Shown: piece after piece, positions 10,801 to 23,713 of the stretch
Numbering within the stretch: position 1 is the first letter of the stretch
How the letters are laid out: each line of letters begins with the position of its first letter
Assembly (NCBI GenBank): GCA_015227615.1
Contig: JAALGZ010000069.1
Coordinates: 1 to 64,000 of the forward strand
Origin: Labyrinthula sp. Ha
Lineage: Eukaryota; Sar; Bigyra; Labyrinthulida; Labyrinthulaceae
DNA length: 64,000 nt
Direction of reading: 5' to 3'
Notes under the pieces: model-generated
Seen by the model: only the letters and a program-made list of their open reading frames with translations
What the model was told of the DNA's origin: nothing
Databases searched by the model: none
Made by a program: the position numbers and the translations under genes

Positions 10801-13203
10801 ATAAAAAACAAAAGAGATTAATATACACTCTAGTGTTGAAAATAGAACAGGAATGCCCGTTTCGTGCATTTATTTAGAAATAATGTATATTTAGCTTAAG
10901 TACATGCACGACTCTTGATTGATTAAATCCAGTATTTGTTTGTTCAGAGATTTTATGCAATATTTGTTAATGCCATACATGGTTTGATAAGAGAAAATAA
11001 TATTTAGTAGTGTAAAACCCAAATTAAGCAGCAAATACTAACTGTGGATAGACCTTATGATGCAAAATCTCGTGATAAGAAATTTGTGATGAGTATTTAT
11101 ATCACCTTCATCTCAAAATTGCGAAGCCTTTGGGGCGATTTTACGGTTGGAAACTAAACTTGATATTTAGTGTTTAAGCATTTTAATAGAGATTTAGAAT
11201 AAGATATAAGAACTTAAGTTATGTGCAAAGAGCGGGGAATAGTTCGATATATGAATATAACCAACTCCTTGAGAAAGGTAAAAAAATCTTACTTTATTAA
11301 TATTTTTCATATAGATTCAGGTAAAATTCTGATTTCTTTACATTTTTCCAAGAATTGCACACATAAATAGCAATCATAAAAATCTGTATAATAATGAAAC
11401 TTTTGAAGTAATGCAAATTTGATAGGTTTGAGTAATAGTTGGGAAAGTTATACCTAGGAACATTGTACTGCTACTCTTTACCATTGCAATTTAAGTGCTT
11501 AAGTACGACTTATACATCCAGCAATAAGTCAAAACATCAACAAACTACATACTCCGAGCGATAATATTGGAAGTATTTTTATTTAACTCATGATCGAGTA
11601 TTCTTTACTGTTGCTATGGATTCAGCTCCAAAAAATATGTTGACATGTACTCTTCTTATGTTATAAGGCAATGTCCAATTGCCAAAGGAGATGAGACCTG
11701 CTGTTGGTTAGTATATTTTTATGCTTTGCACGTTGATATTAAACAAAAGGTTCATATTTTACTACACAGCAGTTTTGCAGAATTGGGAAATTATTAATGA
11801 ACACAATCTAGCATTCATTGTAATTTCTTATAATAGCCTCTGATTAAGGTACTTGATACATATGTCTGACTATATGTTTTGTTGAAAGTTATACCTCAAC
11901 GATTTATATGAAGTACAGTACCTATCGAAAATTTCACCTATATTCAACCATTTTTTCATGGTTAAATGATTTTCTTTGGAGATTCTTATTTATGTATTTT
12001 GTACTAAAACCAGATAATGGCAGCTGTAAGAGACAATCCTTTTTGTCCTATGTGCCAACAATAGTATGTTGTCTTGACGAAGAAGCATATATTTTAATAC
12101 CAGCCTCACCAAAATTTTGGTACATTGATTATACTATAGAAGTTAGTCTAGAGTTTTGTATATTGACACGCTAGTGGCTCCTGAGTACATCACTACTTCA
12201 AAATAATTTCAGCTACTGCAAAAATTGCTACTAGCTTCTAGTGTTGTATATGAGCTGCCAAAAATTCATTTAGGTCGAAGAAGCTATTCAAAGAGGGTGC
12301 ATATATGATTAAACTTAAAAACTTAGTTTTAGTCATTTTGATCATTAACTTTAAACACAGGGGTCACTTCTTCTACCAACTTTGTTCATCACTAAATACT
12401 TTTTAATTGCAGTAACTTGGCAATTAAGCTTATCTTGATAAAAATTAACTTTCTCAATATATTCTTTCTTAGACGTATATTCTTACGGATTAATCCATTT
12501 AACCATAATCGGATTTAAAAACCAGATTTATCTTACTTAAATTGTGTAAAGGGGATATGCTGATAGTCTCCCCAATGGTCCTTTGTTCAGTTTTCATTGC
12601 ATCTTGCAAGTCCTTCTTGGCACCAAACTTAACCGAAATGTTTCAAAACTGCACCGAAAAATGTGCTCAGTAACTTTTTGAATTTGGTACTAATAATAGC
12701 TTCATTAATAGCAACGCTATTAGGCTAAATTTTAATTTTATAGTTTTGTTTATGAAGAAATTGTCGAGCTAGCTATTATATGTAAGTAACCTGCAACACA
12801 ATATCTTCAGTTGGGAGATGAAGTTGTTGTCTGCTAAATTCTATTAATAACAGTAGAAAAAAAGAAAAGGTACATATAAGAAAAAGTGACAGATAAGTAT
12901 TAGGTAAAGTTCGAGAAGTTAAAGTTCAAGTTTAGAGCATTTAATTTGAACAAATATCGTCTTTTTACTTGCAATAGTTGTTGAGGTACAACTCAATCTT
13001 CAATTCTTAAATTTATATCTTGAATTCATTCATTCATTGCTAAGCGGCATGTACAGTAATATTATACTGTGATATAACAGTATGCAACTATCAAAGGATG
13101 TCTTTGAGTCCTGCATTTGGAATATTTCCCAATAATTGCAGTGTTGCATTACTGCAGGTATATTTGTTTCTGGTTTAACCTAGATAAAGGAAGAAGGGTG
13201 CTA
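7857..13203. other. 5.3-kb gene desert
   Basis: AT-rich, stop-dense DNA on both strands. A few open frames of 66-88 codons (9481-9696, 10092-10292, 10296-10511, 11908-12174) have no recognisable motif and compositions expected of non-coding AT-rich DNA. A short unrecognised exon joined by a tiny intron cannot be excluded near 13098-13183, just upstream of the phosphatase gene. Otherwise I see nothing here. Confidence 0.5.
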
Positions 13204-16078
13204 ATGAGTCAGTTGTTGCTGTGTATTACACTGCAAAATAACAATCCAAGGGATTCAAGACCTCTTTCCATTGCATATAAATCTAACTTATATTTTTTAT
13301 CTTTTCAACTAGCCTCAGAACACGCTCCAAAGTCTCCCAACTACAAACTTTCACACAAGAACACCCAAAACTCAGAAACTTTCACATTAATCTCAAGAAG
13401 AAAGATTTTCAAGTTGTTTAAAATATCAAAAGATGTCAATTACATCCTACGTTTACATGAAAATAGTTCTTACAATCGAAGTGAGTTAATACCAGACCTC
13501 AAGCCTTCAACTGTAGCATACTGCTTAATTTCCTCTAACACTCAAGCAGAAAGTTTGAAATCGCAAGAAGATCTCAATATTTCTATTTCTACGAAATTTT
13601 ATCCATTAGAACAAGAAATTATTTTAGATAAAATGTTTTCTGTTCAAAATGAGATACGCAGATATTTTGTTGTGAAGTCAATTATCTTAGCAGAAGTTCT
13701 TTGGGAAAGTTCAATATCAGCACAAATTTCAAAACAGTATTTTTTTCTTGTATTATATTTTATCTAGGTTTAAAAATTATTATCTTAAAAGACTTAGAGA
13801 AGGTAGAAATAAGCTGGAAAAAATTAAATTTCGTACTAAAGTTTCTTCAAAAAGTTTCAAAGATGAAGAAGAAGCAAAAAAACATGGATTTTCTGTTCTG
13901 GTTTTTAAGATCAAAAGTATGGAAAAAATTATATGTAATCATTATCAAAACCTTAAAGAAAAAGCAGATGAGGAGTTTTATTCTGGCACAATTAATAGTA
14001 TGAAAGATAATTTAACAGCTGTCAAAGAAGAAAGCTTGAATATATCAAAATTAAAAAACCTGAAAATAAATAATATACAAAATTCAATGCTAGGACTAAA
14101 AACTCGAGGGATACAAGATATTACAACATCAATGAAAAATGTTAAAGGATTCTTAGGACCTAAAGAAAATGGTTTCTGTGTTTTTGTTGAAATTTGGAAA
14201 GATCGAAATATCTTAGGAAAAACAAATGTTACAGAAAGATCATTTAATCCAATTTTTGAGACTGATGAACAAAATATTAAATATTATTTTTTTAATGAAA
14301 AAACTATTGAAATAGAAATAAAAGTTTTTCATGAAAGATTAAAATTATCAAGAAAACAAAATATTCTCTTATTTTCTAAAAAGGTCAAACTTCCAATAGA
14401 AAAAATACCCACCCAAGAAAAACATATTCAAATACAATTAACTACAGAAATAAATAAAAACTCTTCTGCTATTCTAAATTTATATTTAAAAAGAGAAATA
14501 TCCTCTAATGTTAATAAACAAGTATTATGTAATACTGAAAAAAAAACGTGGTCCTTAAATATTGTTGATGCCTTGGACAAGTTAACCTCTTTTGCTGAAA
14601 AACTATTTGAAATTCAAGAGCATCCAATATTCAAACCATCAGTTTCAAAAACAGAAAAAAGATTTCTGTTATCGACTACTAATTTACATCTTTCGGGATT
14701 CTCCTTTGAGAACAATATTAGATATTTTACTTCTGGCGGGATTCCATCTGCAATGGCACTTTATAAAGATGAAATTACTAGTTTTCAAACTCCAGTTGAA
14801 CATTTAGAATCTAAGTATATGTTTTTTGATATTTTTGACGCAGATCCAACTAATTCAACAGAATTGAAAAAAGTAGAAGAAGATATTGATCTGCTTGGGT
14901 TTGATTTCGTTGATCCTCCGCAACAAAGTGAAAATTTATCTCAGCAAAAAAATATTGATTTTTCTCTTTTGAACAAGAAATTCGTCGATGAAGTTTTCTG
15001 TAATTGGCTTAAATCAGTTGCGATAAAAAGTCAACTATTTTCTCTTGTAGCGCTTGCTACTCTATCTTATTTTTCTTGTCGAAATGTATCTAAAGAAAAA
15101 ATAGCTTTCTTTAAGAAAAATGGATTTATTGTATTTTTTGAAAGTTTAATATCATCAAAATTCAAAGAATTACTCATGCTTCAAGATTTTTGTTTTATAT
15201 TGTACAAACTCTCAGAAAAATTAAACCTAAGTTTAGTTTCAAAAAGCATTGATCATTTTGGCGTAAGAGTTGATGTAGAACAAGAAATAGTTATTATAGA
15301 AGGCCCATTTGAAATTTCTGGAGAAGCAAAATTTGTATTCTGTGTTTTTAGCCAAGGGGTTAACGAAATGCAGGCTCTTGCTAATTTGACACAAAGAGGA
15401 GAAAATTTGCACCAAGAAATAAATACGAAAAGTTTAAAGATACTCACCGATTACTTAACAACTCTTCATCGCAAAGACCTAATAGAACAGTTAGAGAGTC
15501 TTAGTGCTGATGATTTGAAGAAACTGCAAATTCTCCATGTAACTAATGAAATAATACTTGAGCTTGATTTGCCTAAGATTGTATTTTGTAAGAGTGGAAA
15601 GGACCGAACTGCAATGGCTATTACATATGAACAAACTAATCTCTATGTTTCAAGTTATTCTAAGAAGGATTACTCTCTGTCGGAGGAGAAAAATCTCGTT
15701 AAAAAAGTAGTTGAAGAACCGGAGGATTTATTGGATTTTGCTATTGACGAGAACCCCCAAAAAAACATAAATCAAGATTCTGGATTTGAAGATTTTCTGG
15801 CGGATTTGGAACCCGAAACAAATATACTTGAGAAACCCAAAGGGAAGCCTATTGCTTCAGATTCACAGATTCAACAAGGTAAATCAGAGTTTGATCCAAT
15901 AGGTCTTGCGAGGTCATTTCGTGAAGCTGGTGTCCGGCTTGAGGTCGCAAGGAAAAATACTGGACGAGGGCTATATAGTTTTAACAAGCTTCAAAGCAAG
16001 TTTATTCCTGCAGAATTTCAACCTCCTGCCTCAGTGATTCAGGAAATGATGCTTTCAATTCAAGCTAGAGATAGTTAG
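13204..16078 (+). CDS. INPP4-like phosphatidylinositol-3,4-bisphosphate 4-phosphatase
   Basis: Predicted to remove the 4-phosphate from PI(3,4)P2 (INPP4A/B family), acting on endosomal or plasma membranes. Two exons, 13204-13736 and 13768-16078, join across a 31-nt intron (13737-13767, GTATTT...CTAG): the split codon CAG is restored and the frame continues for 947 residues. After a region with no recognised motif, residues about 310-400 look like a C2 domain (FCVFVEIWKDRNILGKT ... RSFNPIFE). The catalytic loop CKSGKDRT (15587-15610, residue 785 onward) matches the family's CKSAKDRT, i.e. CX5R with the same KDRT ending. The C-terminal block (GVRLEVARKNTGRGLYSFNKLQ) matches the conserved INPP4 tail. 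The length is close to the human enzymes (about 925-980). ATG 13204 is the simplest start, but an upstream exon is possible: a T-rich segment ending CCTAG lies at 13158-13183. Confidence 0.88.
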
Positions 16079-17758
16079 CTTTATTTTCTTGCAATCAAGT
16101 TCATATGTTGTTAGGATAAATGAGGATTTTTACCTAGAGAATAAGTCTTCTCTACACATAAACAGTTACCGTGTGCTCATGAACACAAAATAATTCTTTC
16201 AGAATTCATTAATGCTTGTTCCTTGCTTTGTTTACTATTACTTCTTGCTAGCTTTCCAAGACAAGTGCAAGGCTTCGTACCCTAGTCTTATTGCATAGCT
16301 GTTCGCTAAAATTAAAGTAAACTGTACATCTAATATTCATTGCACTAAACTCTAAGGATCCAGTAGTAATCACGAAAAAAGTAACTTGAGGTTCAGGTAG
16401 TTCTAAGACATCAGTTTTCATCAATGAGGAAATATATATCATTAGTCAGTTAAATTCTTAGTAGAACGCAATTTAAGTCATGGAAATTAGGATCATCTCT
16501 AACGTGCCCCCCATCAACCTGGTTGATACATGATATCTTGCGCAAATTTAAGAGCTAAACTCTACATTAGTCTCCCTAAGAAAAGAACTCGTCCACAGGG
16601 TGGTTAAATATCCAAATATCTGGTACATGGTTAACAACAATAGAGTAAAGAAGCTTAATGGCTTCAAAAATCCAGGATGCTCATTCTTAAAAGGGTTCTC
16701 TCAAAAAAATGATATTATTTACCCTCTCTAGCTGCCATTAGCGATTAGATTTTCTTACTAAGATAAACGTAAGAGTTTGTTTAGGGACTTTACTACTCAG
16801 CTATGTTCCGAGAGTTTAAGTTTTCTCATTAGATTGCTGTTAGCTTTGTTAAGATAAACCTAAGATTGTCAAATATTCTCTCCGGGAAAGGTTCAGTAAA
16901 ATTATAAAATGTATAGGAAGTTTCATCTAATAACTTTGAAAAGTTAATAATGTGGAAAAGCGTATCGTGCATTTAGCTCTAGAGAGTTTCACTAATCCAC
17001 GCTCTAGAATTAAATATATAAGAAAAATATGAAGTGCTGGAGAAATTACTTGAGTTATATTGGGAGATTAACTAAATTCTAGTTTTTTAATGACGACAAC
17101 TGGAGTAATACGTCTACTATATGAAGCAGGTATCAGGCTCGCTCCAAAAGTAACCAATATCGAAGCAGAACATGCAGATCAAAGCTAGCTTTGTAGGTGA
17201 ACTTTGTCTATCATAAGCAACCAGAAAACTGTCAGCAACTGTCCATGTAAGGAAATATACCCAATAGCAGACATAATTTACCTTCTATAATTCATACTTG
17301 GGACAAGAAGTTGTGGCTGCATCGGTGGCTGGTTTCCTTTCAGTCCTAAATAGGGGTGTAGAATGAGTTCTCATTGAAGACTCATTCAGATTTTTAAGAA
17401 CATGTTCAAATGATTGGATGAGTGTGAGTGTGTCCCGATATCACATTGAGGGAGGAACGAGAGCCTAGTTGAGGCTTTCTGGGTGAAGAATTGCCTGATT
17501 TTGACTCAGTGAGAAATGAGTTCTTAAATGAGGAATTGACCGAGGATACCAGACCATTTTTTGGAGGAATTGTGGATTTTTAAATTGTTTTTTCATTAAG
17601 TTTTATAACTGAGTTTTTAGGATCCTGAATTCCTTCACGAGAATTTTTCTCCAATCTCCACCCATTATTCTATCTCAGATTGATCACTAAACCAGATATC
17701 AGAATGAGTTAAATATGACATTACCAGGAAATAGAGAAACCGTTATCTAGAAGAAACA
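16079..17758. other. Gene-free stretch between phosphatase and cullin genes
   Basis: No coding or RNA signal recognised. Only short frames are present, the longest a 64-codon one at 16248-16442 on the minus strand, with no motif. It presumably contains the 3' end of the phosphatase mRNA and the cullin promoter. Confidence 0.5.
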
Positions 17759-20167
17759 ATGAAAGGGATCTGCAGAATAAAAATTGACGTTACAGACAAG
17801 GAACGAAAGGCTTATACAGCTTCAAAGATGAACTTATGCAAGGAGAATGCCAAATATACACTATTGAATGAACTTCCAGCAAAAGTTATCGAGACTAGAA
17901 TAGCTGAAAGAGAACTTGTTTTCTTCGGAAGCGACAAGGAGCTATTCTTAATGATTCAAACAGAAATAAAAATATACTCAACAGATATAATAAAGCAGTT
18001 CTTAGCCAATTTATCCCAATTGACATATAGCTCATCTATCTTAGAGTTATTTTGTTCCTTCTGGATAGAGTTAATGACAAGATTAGCTAATCTTGAGAGA
18101 ATGTTCCCAGAAGTCAACGCCCAAACTGCTGAGCATACTCGAAGGAAATATTCGAGTCTCAATTATTTGGCTGCTCATTACTGTAGAGAAGCTATACATT
18201 CATCAAAAGAATTATCTACTTTGTGCTCCTTGTTTACAAAGATTTTTCTTAAACTATTGAAGCAGATCAGAGAGTCGGTTAGTAAAAAAAGTCCCATACC
18301 AGAGTCAAAATTAAAGTTACTAAGCGAGAGTTTTTTTGTATTTTCTGTGTTGAGGTTAGAAGCCGTTTCAAAGATTAGTGGAAAGAGTTTCAATGAAGAG
18401 TTCATGAAGAGCACAGAAGAATTTTATAAAGAGTTTGCTGTTTGTTTGAAACAGGAAAAATCATCTAGCTTGAAGAAATATTTAAATTATTACAAAACTG
18501 TTCTCAAATTTGAGGAAAATAAAGTTGCTTCTTTAATGAAACCTAAAGTCGGAAAATCTATGCTTCGGAGTGTAAGGCGAATTATTTTCATTGACGAGTT
18601 TGATTTCTTACTAGAGAATTACTACAACAGAACTTTTAAGAAACTCATCCAAGAACATGGACATACAAATGGAACGGCTTTCTTGGCATTTAAAACACTC
18701 TTTAGTGAAATAGAAGGAGATAAACAACTTATTCTAAGACTACAGAGGGTTATAGAAATGACCATGGAAAAAACGTTTTCTTCTCTTGCAGAGAAATATT
18801 TGGCAAGAGCCCCTGCTTATACTCAAAAAGCTATGAAGAATATTTTCTGGACTTGTTTTCTAGTAAGAGAGTGCTTCAAGAATTCTGATCTAGAAGCAGA
18901 TATTGTGAAGCTTTGTACTTCTAAGGTATGCTCAAGTGTTAAATTTAGCTTTTCTTTTGCACTTGCCGCCTTTATTAATGAAATACTTATTAACCAGAAG
19001 TCATTGGAAAGAATCGAAGTGTTTCGAAAAACGGATGTTATTAAAACAGTAGAAGAGTTAGCTGTAGATGTGATCTTATTTTCTAGAAAACTCCTTAAGA
19101 ATGCCGATATATTTGAACTTGAGCTGCGACGCTTCTTGCTAAAGAGATTACTATTTAATTATCATGATGCCATGGAGAAATATAATTTAGAGTTTGAATT
19201 TAGCATTATCCTTGCTTTATCAAATGAACTTGGATCAGAATATATTTCTAAAATGAAAATTATGCTCAATGATTTCAAGGAAAGTTTGAATTTGAAGCAA
19301 GCTTTTGATAACTCAGAATTTAGAGAAAACTGTAATCCTCAAATCGAATTTTGTCCAAGTATTGTAACACATACTAGTTGGCCATTAGATGAAAAAGTGT
19401 CAACATCGAAACTTCCTAGAGCGCTTCAACCTATGCAGCAAAATTTTAAAACTTTTTTTGAAAAAAAATTTGACAATATCCGCGAATTAAATTGGAGCCA
19501 TGAGTACTCGACTTGTGTAATGAAAATAAACTTCTTAAAATCTCCTGTTGATGTTTTGGTTTCTTTAGATCAAGCAGTTATATTGCTGCTTTTTAATGAA
19601 AAAGACTTCCTCACTTTGGAGGATGTTACTAAGAAGTCAAATCTAAGTATAACTTTTGCTGAAGAAAATTTAGAAAGCCTATGTATAAGATATTTGTTTC
19701 ATTCGAAAACAGCAGAACTAAAAGAATACCCGGGAATCTTGAGAAAGAATGAAGACGGAACTTTTGAGGCCAATCCTGAGTTTGAGAACAGTTATGAAGT
19801 GTCAATAATTAACTTCGTTCAATACAAATTTGTTTCTGAGAGTAATAAAATTTCGTTAACAGAGTTTGCAAAGTCTTTGAAGCGGCTTTCCTTAGATCGA
19901 AATTCCATGTCACCGCAGAAAGAAAAAAGAGAAGATAAAGGTTTGAAAGCTGTTGACCAAGAGAGAAAGGAAAGAATGGATGCATGTTTGGTTTCATGCC
20001 TAAAAGCAGCAAAGAAATTGAAGAAAGATGAGTTGACAAAAATGGTTATGATCAAACTTGGAACATTTTTTCCTATTTCCCTGGAGGAGCTTGGCAATAG
20101 ACTTTCAAGTTTAGAGCAAAGAAAATATTTAAAGCACGAAGATGGTTTCCTGGTGTATCTTACCTAG
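17759..20167 (+). CDS. Cullin-family scaffold of a RING ubiquitin ligase
   Basis: Cullins bridge a substrate adaptor at the N-terminus and a RING (Rbx1-type) subunit at the C-terminus. This 802-residue intronless frame has the usual cullin length. Residues about 60-400 are helical cullin repeats by composition (for example RRIIFIDEFDFLLENYYNRTFKKLI). The cullin-homology region starts near residue 545 (LPRALQPMQQNFKTFF, then NWSHEYSTCVMKI and VSLDQAVILLLFN, the counterpart of 'tyQm.iLllFN'). The C-terminal winged-helix tail contains MDACLVSCLKAAKKLKKDEL, which aligns with the neddylation motif I-V-R-I-M-K; the candidate acceptor is Lys749, 53 residues from the end. It has diverged from the textbook motif (the Arg before Met-Lys is missing). 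It converges with the MetRS gene across 154 bp. Which cullin subtype it is cannot be decided here. Confidence 0.88.
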   Translation: MKGICRIKIDVTDKERKAYTASKMNLCKENAKYTLLNELPAKVIETRIAERELVFFGSDKELFLMIQTEIKIYSTDIIKQFLANLSQLTYSSSILELFCSFWIELMTRLANLERMFPEVNAQTAEHTRRKYSSLNYLAAHYCREAIHSSKELSTLCSLFTKIFLKLLKQIRESVSKKSPIPESKLKLLSESFFVFSVLRLEAVSKISGKSFNEEFMKSTEEFYKEFAVCLKQEKSSSLKKYLNYYKTVLKFEENKVASLMKPKVGKSMLRSVRRIIFIDEFDFLLENYYNRTFKKLIQEHGHTNGTAFLAFKTLFSEIEGDKQLILRLQRVIEMTMEKTFSSLAEKYLARAPAYTQKAMKNIFWTCFLVRECFKNSDLEADIVKLCTSKVCSSVKFSFSFALAAFINEILINQKSLERIEVFRKTDVIKTVEELAVDVILFSRKLLKNADIFELELRRFLLKRLLFNYHDAMEKYNLEFEFSIILALSNELGSEYISKMKIMLNDFKESLNLKQAFDNSEFRENCNPQIEFCPSIVTHTSWPLDEKVSTSKLPRALQPMQQNFKTFFEKKFDNIRELNWSHEYSTCVMKINFLKSPVDVLVSLDQAVILLLFNEKDFLTLEDVTKKSNLSITFAEENLESLCIRYLFHSKTAELKEYPGILRKNEDGTFEANPEFENSYEVSIINFVQYKFVSESNKISLTEFAKSLKRLSLDRNSMSPQKEKREDKGLKAVDQERKERMDACLVSCLKAAKKLKKDELTKMVMIKLGTFFPISLEELGNRLSSLEQRKYLKHEDGFLVYLT

Positions 20168-20321
20168 AATCTAGTTGTCCTATTTCACGGAGCCTCTGTC
20201 GTTACAATAACTCTATTTTATACCTTAGGAATATTCATTCTAAGTTGAAAGCATATTGCGCTTTTTCCACAGTCTATTTAAATATCGTTAGCTATAGACA
20301 GGATTAAGTTTGATTCTTCGA

Positions 20322-22744
20322 TCAGCTTAGCTTTGCCCCTACTAGAGTCTTGGCTTTACACGGGCCAGCTGTTGTAATTAGCTTGATACCTTTATAGGTG
20401 CCATTGCAGTTGTCATCAGTTCCCAACTCGACAGCAAGTTTCTGAAACGCCTTCTTCTTAGACACAGAATTTGGTGCCATTGGATCCCCAATGTTTTCAT
20501 TAGAGGTGAGATCACCATCCAAAACAATTCGCTCGCCAACCTTTGCATCTTGGGGAGGGTCACAAAACTCGACTTTTCCATCCTTGGTTGCGCAGAGAAC
20601 CATGCCGTGAGATTTGAAGCCTTTCAAGTTAGCTGCTTTTAGATTACATATTGTTAGCACTTTCCTATCATTTAGATCTTCCAATTTATAGTGAGCTCTA
20701 AGACCGGAGGCTATTTGGCGGGGGGATTCTTCACCGACATCTATTTCCTCGCAAAAGAGACCATCAGCATCTGGATGATGCCAAACCTTCTTTATCTGAC
20801 CAACTCTAATATCTATATTATAGAAAAGTTGCTCAGGAACCGCTTCTTTCTTAGTTTGCTTTTGCTTCTGAGCAGGAGCCTTTTTCTTTTCCTTTTTTTC
20901 AGGCTTAGCTCCCCCCACTTCAAGCTGGGTGTACAAAGGCTCTCCAACATAAGTTTGAACTCCAGCTGGCAAGTTCTCAAAGTCATCATTTAGAGAGAGA
21001 ACAGTGGTCTTAGAAACCCCAAGTTTTTCAAAAACCTGATCAACCCGGCCAGGACAAAATGGGGAAAGAAAATGAGCCAGGGCATATACCGCTTCCAGCG
21101 AAGCTCGAACAATGGCGTTCTTCTTTGCAATATCTTCAGCAGCAGTCCCTTTTATTTTCCATGGAGCTTGCTCTTGAAGAAACTTGTTAGAGTCATTAAT
21201 AGCAAGGACTAAAGCTTCTCCTGCTTTCTGAATTTGAAATCCGCCTCTACACGAAAAACTTTCTTCATATATTGCCTTCAGTGCCTTCAAATCAAACGGT
21301 GGGTTCAGAGGTTTTTCAGAAGGAATTAAACCTTTAGTGTATCCCTTACAAAGCGAGGTAGACCTGTGAACCAAGTTCCCTAGACCACTTGAAAGAACAG
21401 CATTAAACCTTGCCACCATGCCTTCTTCGTTAAACGACAAATCCGATCCATAACTGGTTTCCATTGCAACATAAAATCTGAAGCTATCTACATTGTATTT
21501 TGTGTACATTTCCATAGGATCAACCACGTTACCTAAAGACTTTGACATTTTTATCCCCTCTTTATCTCTTACAAAACCATGAGCAAAGACAGATTCAGGT
21601 AACGGCACATTTGCAGACATAAGCATACAAGGCCAGTATATACAGTGAAACCTAACTATATCCTTCCCAATGATATGCACACTTGCAGGCCAGTACTTTG
21701 AGTTTTCCGTATTTTCCTGTTTATACGATTCCTAAGAATAAAGATGCATAGACTAAATACAGTTTCAGCCAACATGTATTGAACACCCGATAAGTAATTT
21801 GTAAGAGCATCAAACCAAACATACATGACGTGACTTTTACCTCCTTTATATTCTGGATCAGGAGGGCAAGCGACTCCCCATTGGCATTGGGTTCTGGACA
21901 CACATAAATCATGAAGATCCTCTTCCAGAAAGCGTAAAATTTCATGCCTCCTAGTTTCTGGTTGAATAAAAGTTGGGTTCTTTTTTATGTGCTCCACCAA
22001 CTGATTTTGATATTTACTCATTCTAAAGAAATAACTTTCTTCTTCCTTCTTCTCATAAGGTCTTCCATGCTCGTCTTTGTAACCATTTTTCTCTGCTTCG
22101 AAATCTGTTACGTATTGCTCTGAATGAACATCATACCATCCAACATATGGCTTCAAATAGATATCACCGGTATCTTTTACACGTTTCCAAAGAGCTCTAC
22201 AGATTTCCTCGTGCTTTTTGTCAGTAGTTCTAATGAAACTGTCATATGAAATATTCAACTCCTTGTCTAGCTTCTCAAAATGGCTCGCATAAAAATCTGC
22301 TATCTGTTGAGGAGTTTTATTTGCCTTTATAGCACTTTGCTCTACCTTTTGTCCATGCTCATCTGTACCTGTAAGAAAGAACACATCCCTTCCTGCTAAT
22401 CTATGATATCTTGCAATAACATCCGTTGTTACAGCCTCATAAGCGTGGCCAACGTGAGGAAGACCATTTGTATAATTAATGGCAGTTGTAATATAGAACT
22501 TCTGTGAAGAGGGTTGGAGCTTCCTTCCACACAGGGGAACTACAAGCGGTCTGTCTATTTTCTCAACAACAGTATTGTTCCCTTTTTTTGTGGGAATCTT
22601 CTTCTTTTGAGCTGATTTCTTCGTACTCCCAAAACTTGAGTTTTTCTATGAAATATAAAGATTTTTGCAAGAGGATGATACCGTAACTGAGCTGAATGCG
22701 GAGGCATAAAAAGATATCTTTGTTTGAAGTTCTTCTCCAATCAT
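20322..22744 (-). CDS. Cytosolic methionyl-tRNA synthetase with C-terminal EMAP-II-like tRNA-binding domain
   Basis: Charges tRNA-Met with methionine. Three exons: 22744-22682, 22645-21761 and 21731-20322. The introns are 36 nt (22646-22681, GTATCA...ATAG) and 29 nt (21732-21760, GTATTT...TTAG); removal gives a 785-residue frame. Class I signatures are present: FYITTAINYTNGLPHVGHAY (HIGH-like, HVGH), FFLTGTDEHGQ, and KMSKSLGNVVDP. The anticodon-binding helical region follows, then a Lys/Glu linker (PEKKEKKKAPAQKQK). The last 170 residues form an OB-fold tRNA-binding domain of the EMAP-II/Arc1p type (FYNIDIRVGQIKKVWHHPDAD ... ICNLKAANLKGFKSHGMVLCA). No mitochondrial presequence is obvious, so cytosolic use is likely. 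The start ATG at 22744 depends on the first intron call; the next in-frame region is open only from about 22645. Confidence 0.95.
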
Positions 22745-23699
22745 TTGTCTTAAACGGCTATTGTTAAGAAATTGCAACATTTATATTAATTTTTGGGCTT
22801 GAAAATAAAGGAAAAAAGATTGCAGATTTTGAGCACAAAAAACTAATTCTTCAAACTATTGTTATAATAATTTGCCAGTCGATGAGTGACTAACTAAAGC
22901 ACACAAATTTAGATCAAGAAACTAAATAACAAAAGAGTCACAATCCAATATCCTATTCACAAGTAAAGACTCTCGAACGAACTTAGAAGAAGCTGAGTTA
23001 TTTAGCTCAAGGCTACAGATCAATTTCCTAAAGATTCCTAACAGATATAAGTGATTGTAGCTAAGTATTCGAACTCCCGAATAGAACAATCTTTATTTTG
23101 TTTCATTGGTGTTTTCTACAGTTAGGTTGATTCATAATTTCCCAAAATACTATCACGAAATAAAGTTAGGCCTTCCTAGGAAAAGCCGTAGGAAACTATG
23201 GGGTAACTAACGATGCTAGAACAATTGACCAGCAATACTAATTAAACTACCCAAATAGTGAAAACTACAAATAAAAGATCCACACAGTACTCAGGATATG
23301 GGATTTCTCACAATCCATGAATCAATTTGATTACTGTGAACATATGGGGTTTGACTGTGTTGAAACAGAACTCCACCAAATATTTGGTCAATGACGTAAA
23401 AACACACATCTTAATGCTTAAAGAATTAGGTAAAAGTGGTTTTGAAAGACTGAAAAAAATATGAATGTCATCTGGGTGGTGGCAAATGTTATTTTTGGGG
23501 AAAACCGTCTGAAACTTTCGCGGATGCAGCGACATTCCTTATAGAAAAACTTGCGAGTCAGGGGTCTTTCACTCGAGCAAGGGAGAAAGGATCTTGGAGT
23601 TGACGATGAATTTGAAAGGGAAAAGTCAAAGCATTCTTTACAATTTCGAAGAACCATAAAGGGATCCAGATGCTAGCAATTGTAAATACTTTTTAGAGC
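22745..23699. other. Gene-free stretch upstream of MetRS
   Basis: It contains the presumed MetRS promoter. Two overlapping minus-strand frames (23308-23535 and 23418-23657) are open for 75-79 codons without recognisable motifs. They lie just upstream of the LINE relic and may include more of it, but I cannot support that. Confidence 0.45.
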
Positions 23700-23713
23700 T
23701 TTTGGGGCGCTAG

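Noticed and set aside
11908-12174. 88-codon frame in the 5-kb desert
   Set aside because: Composition like random AT-rich DNA; no homologue or motif recognised.
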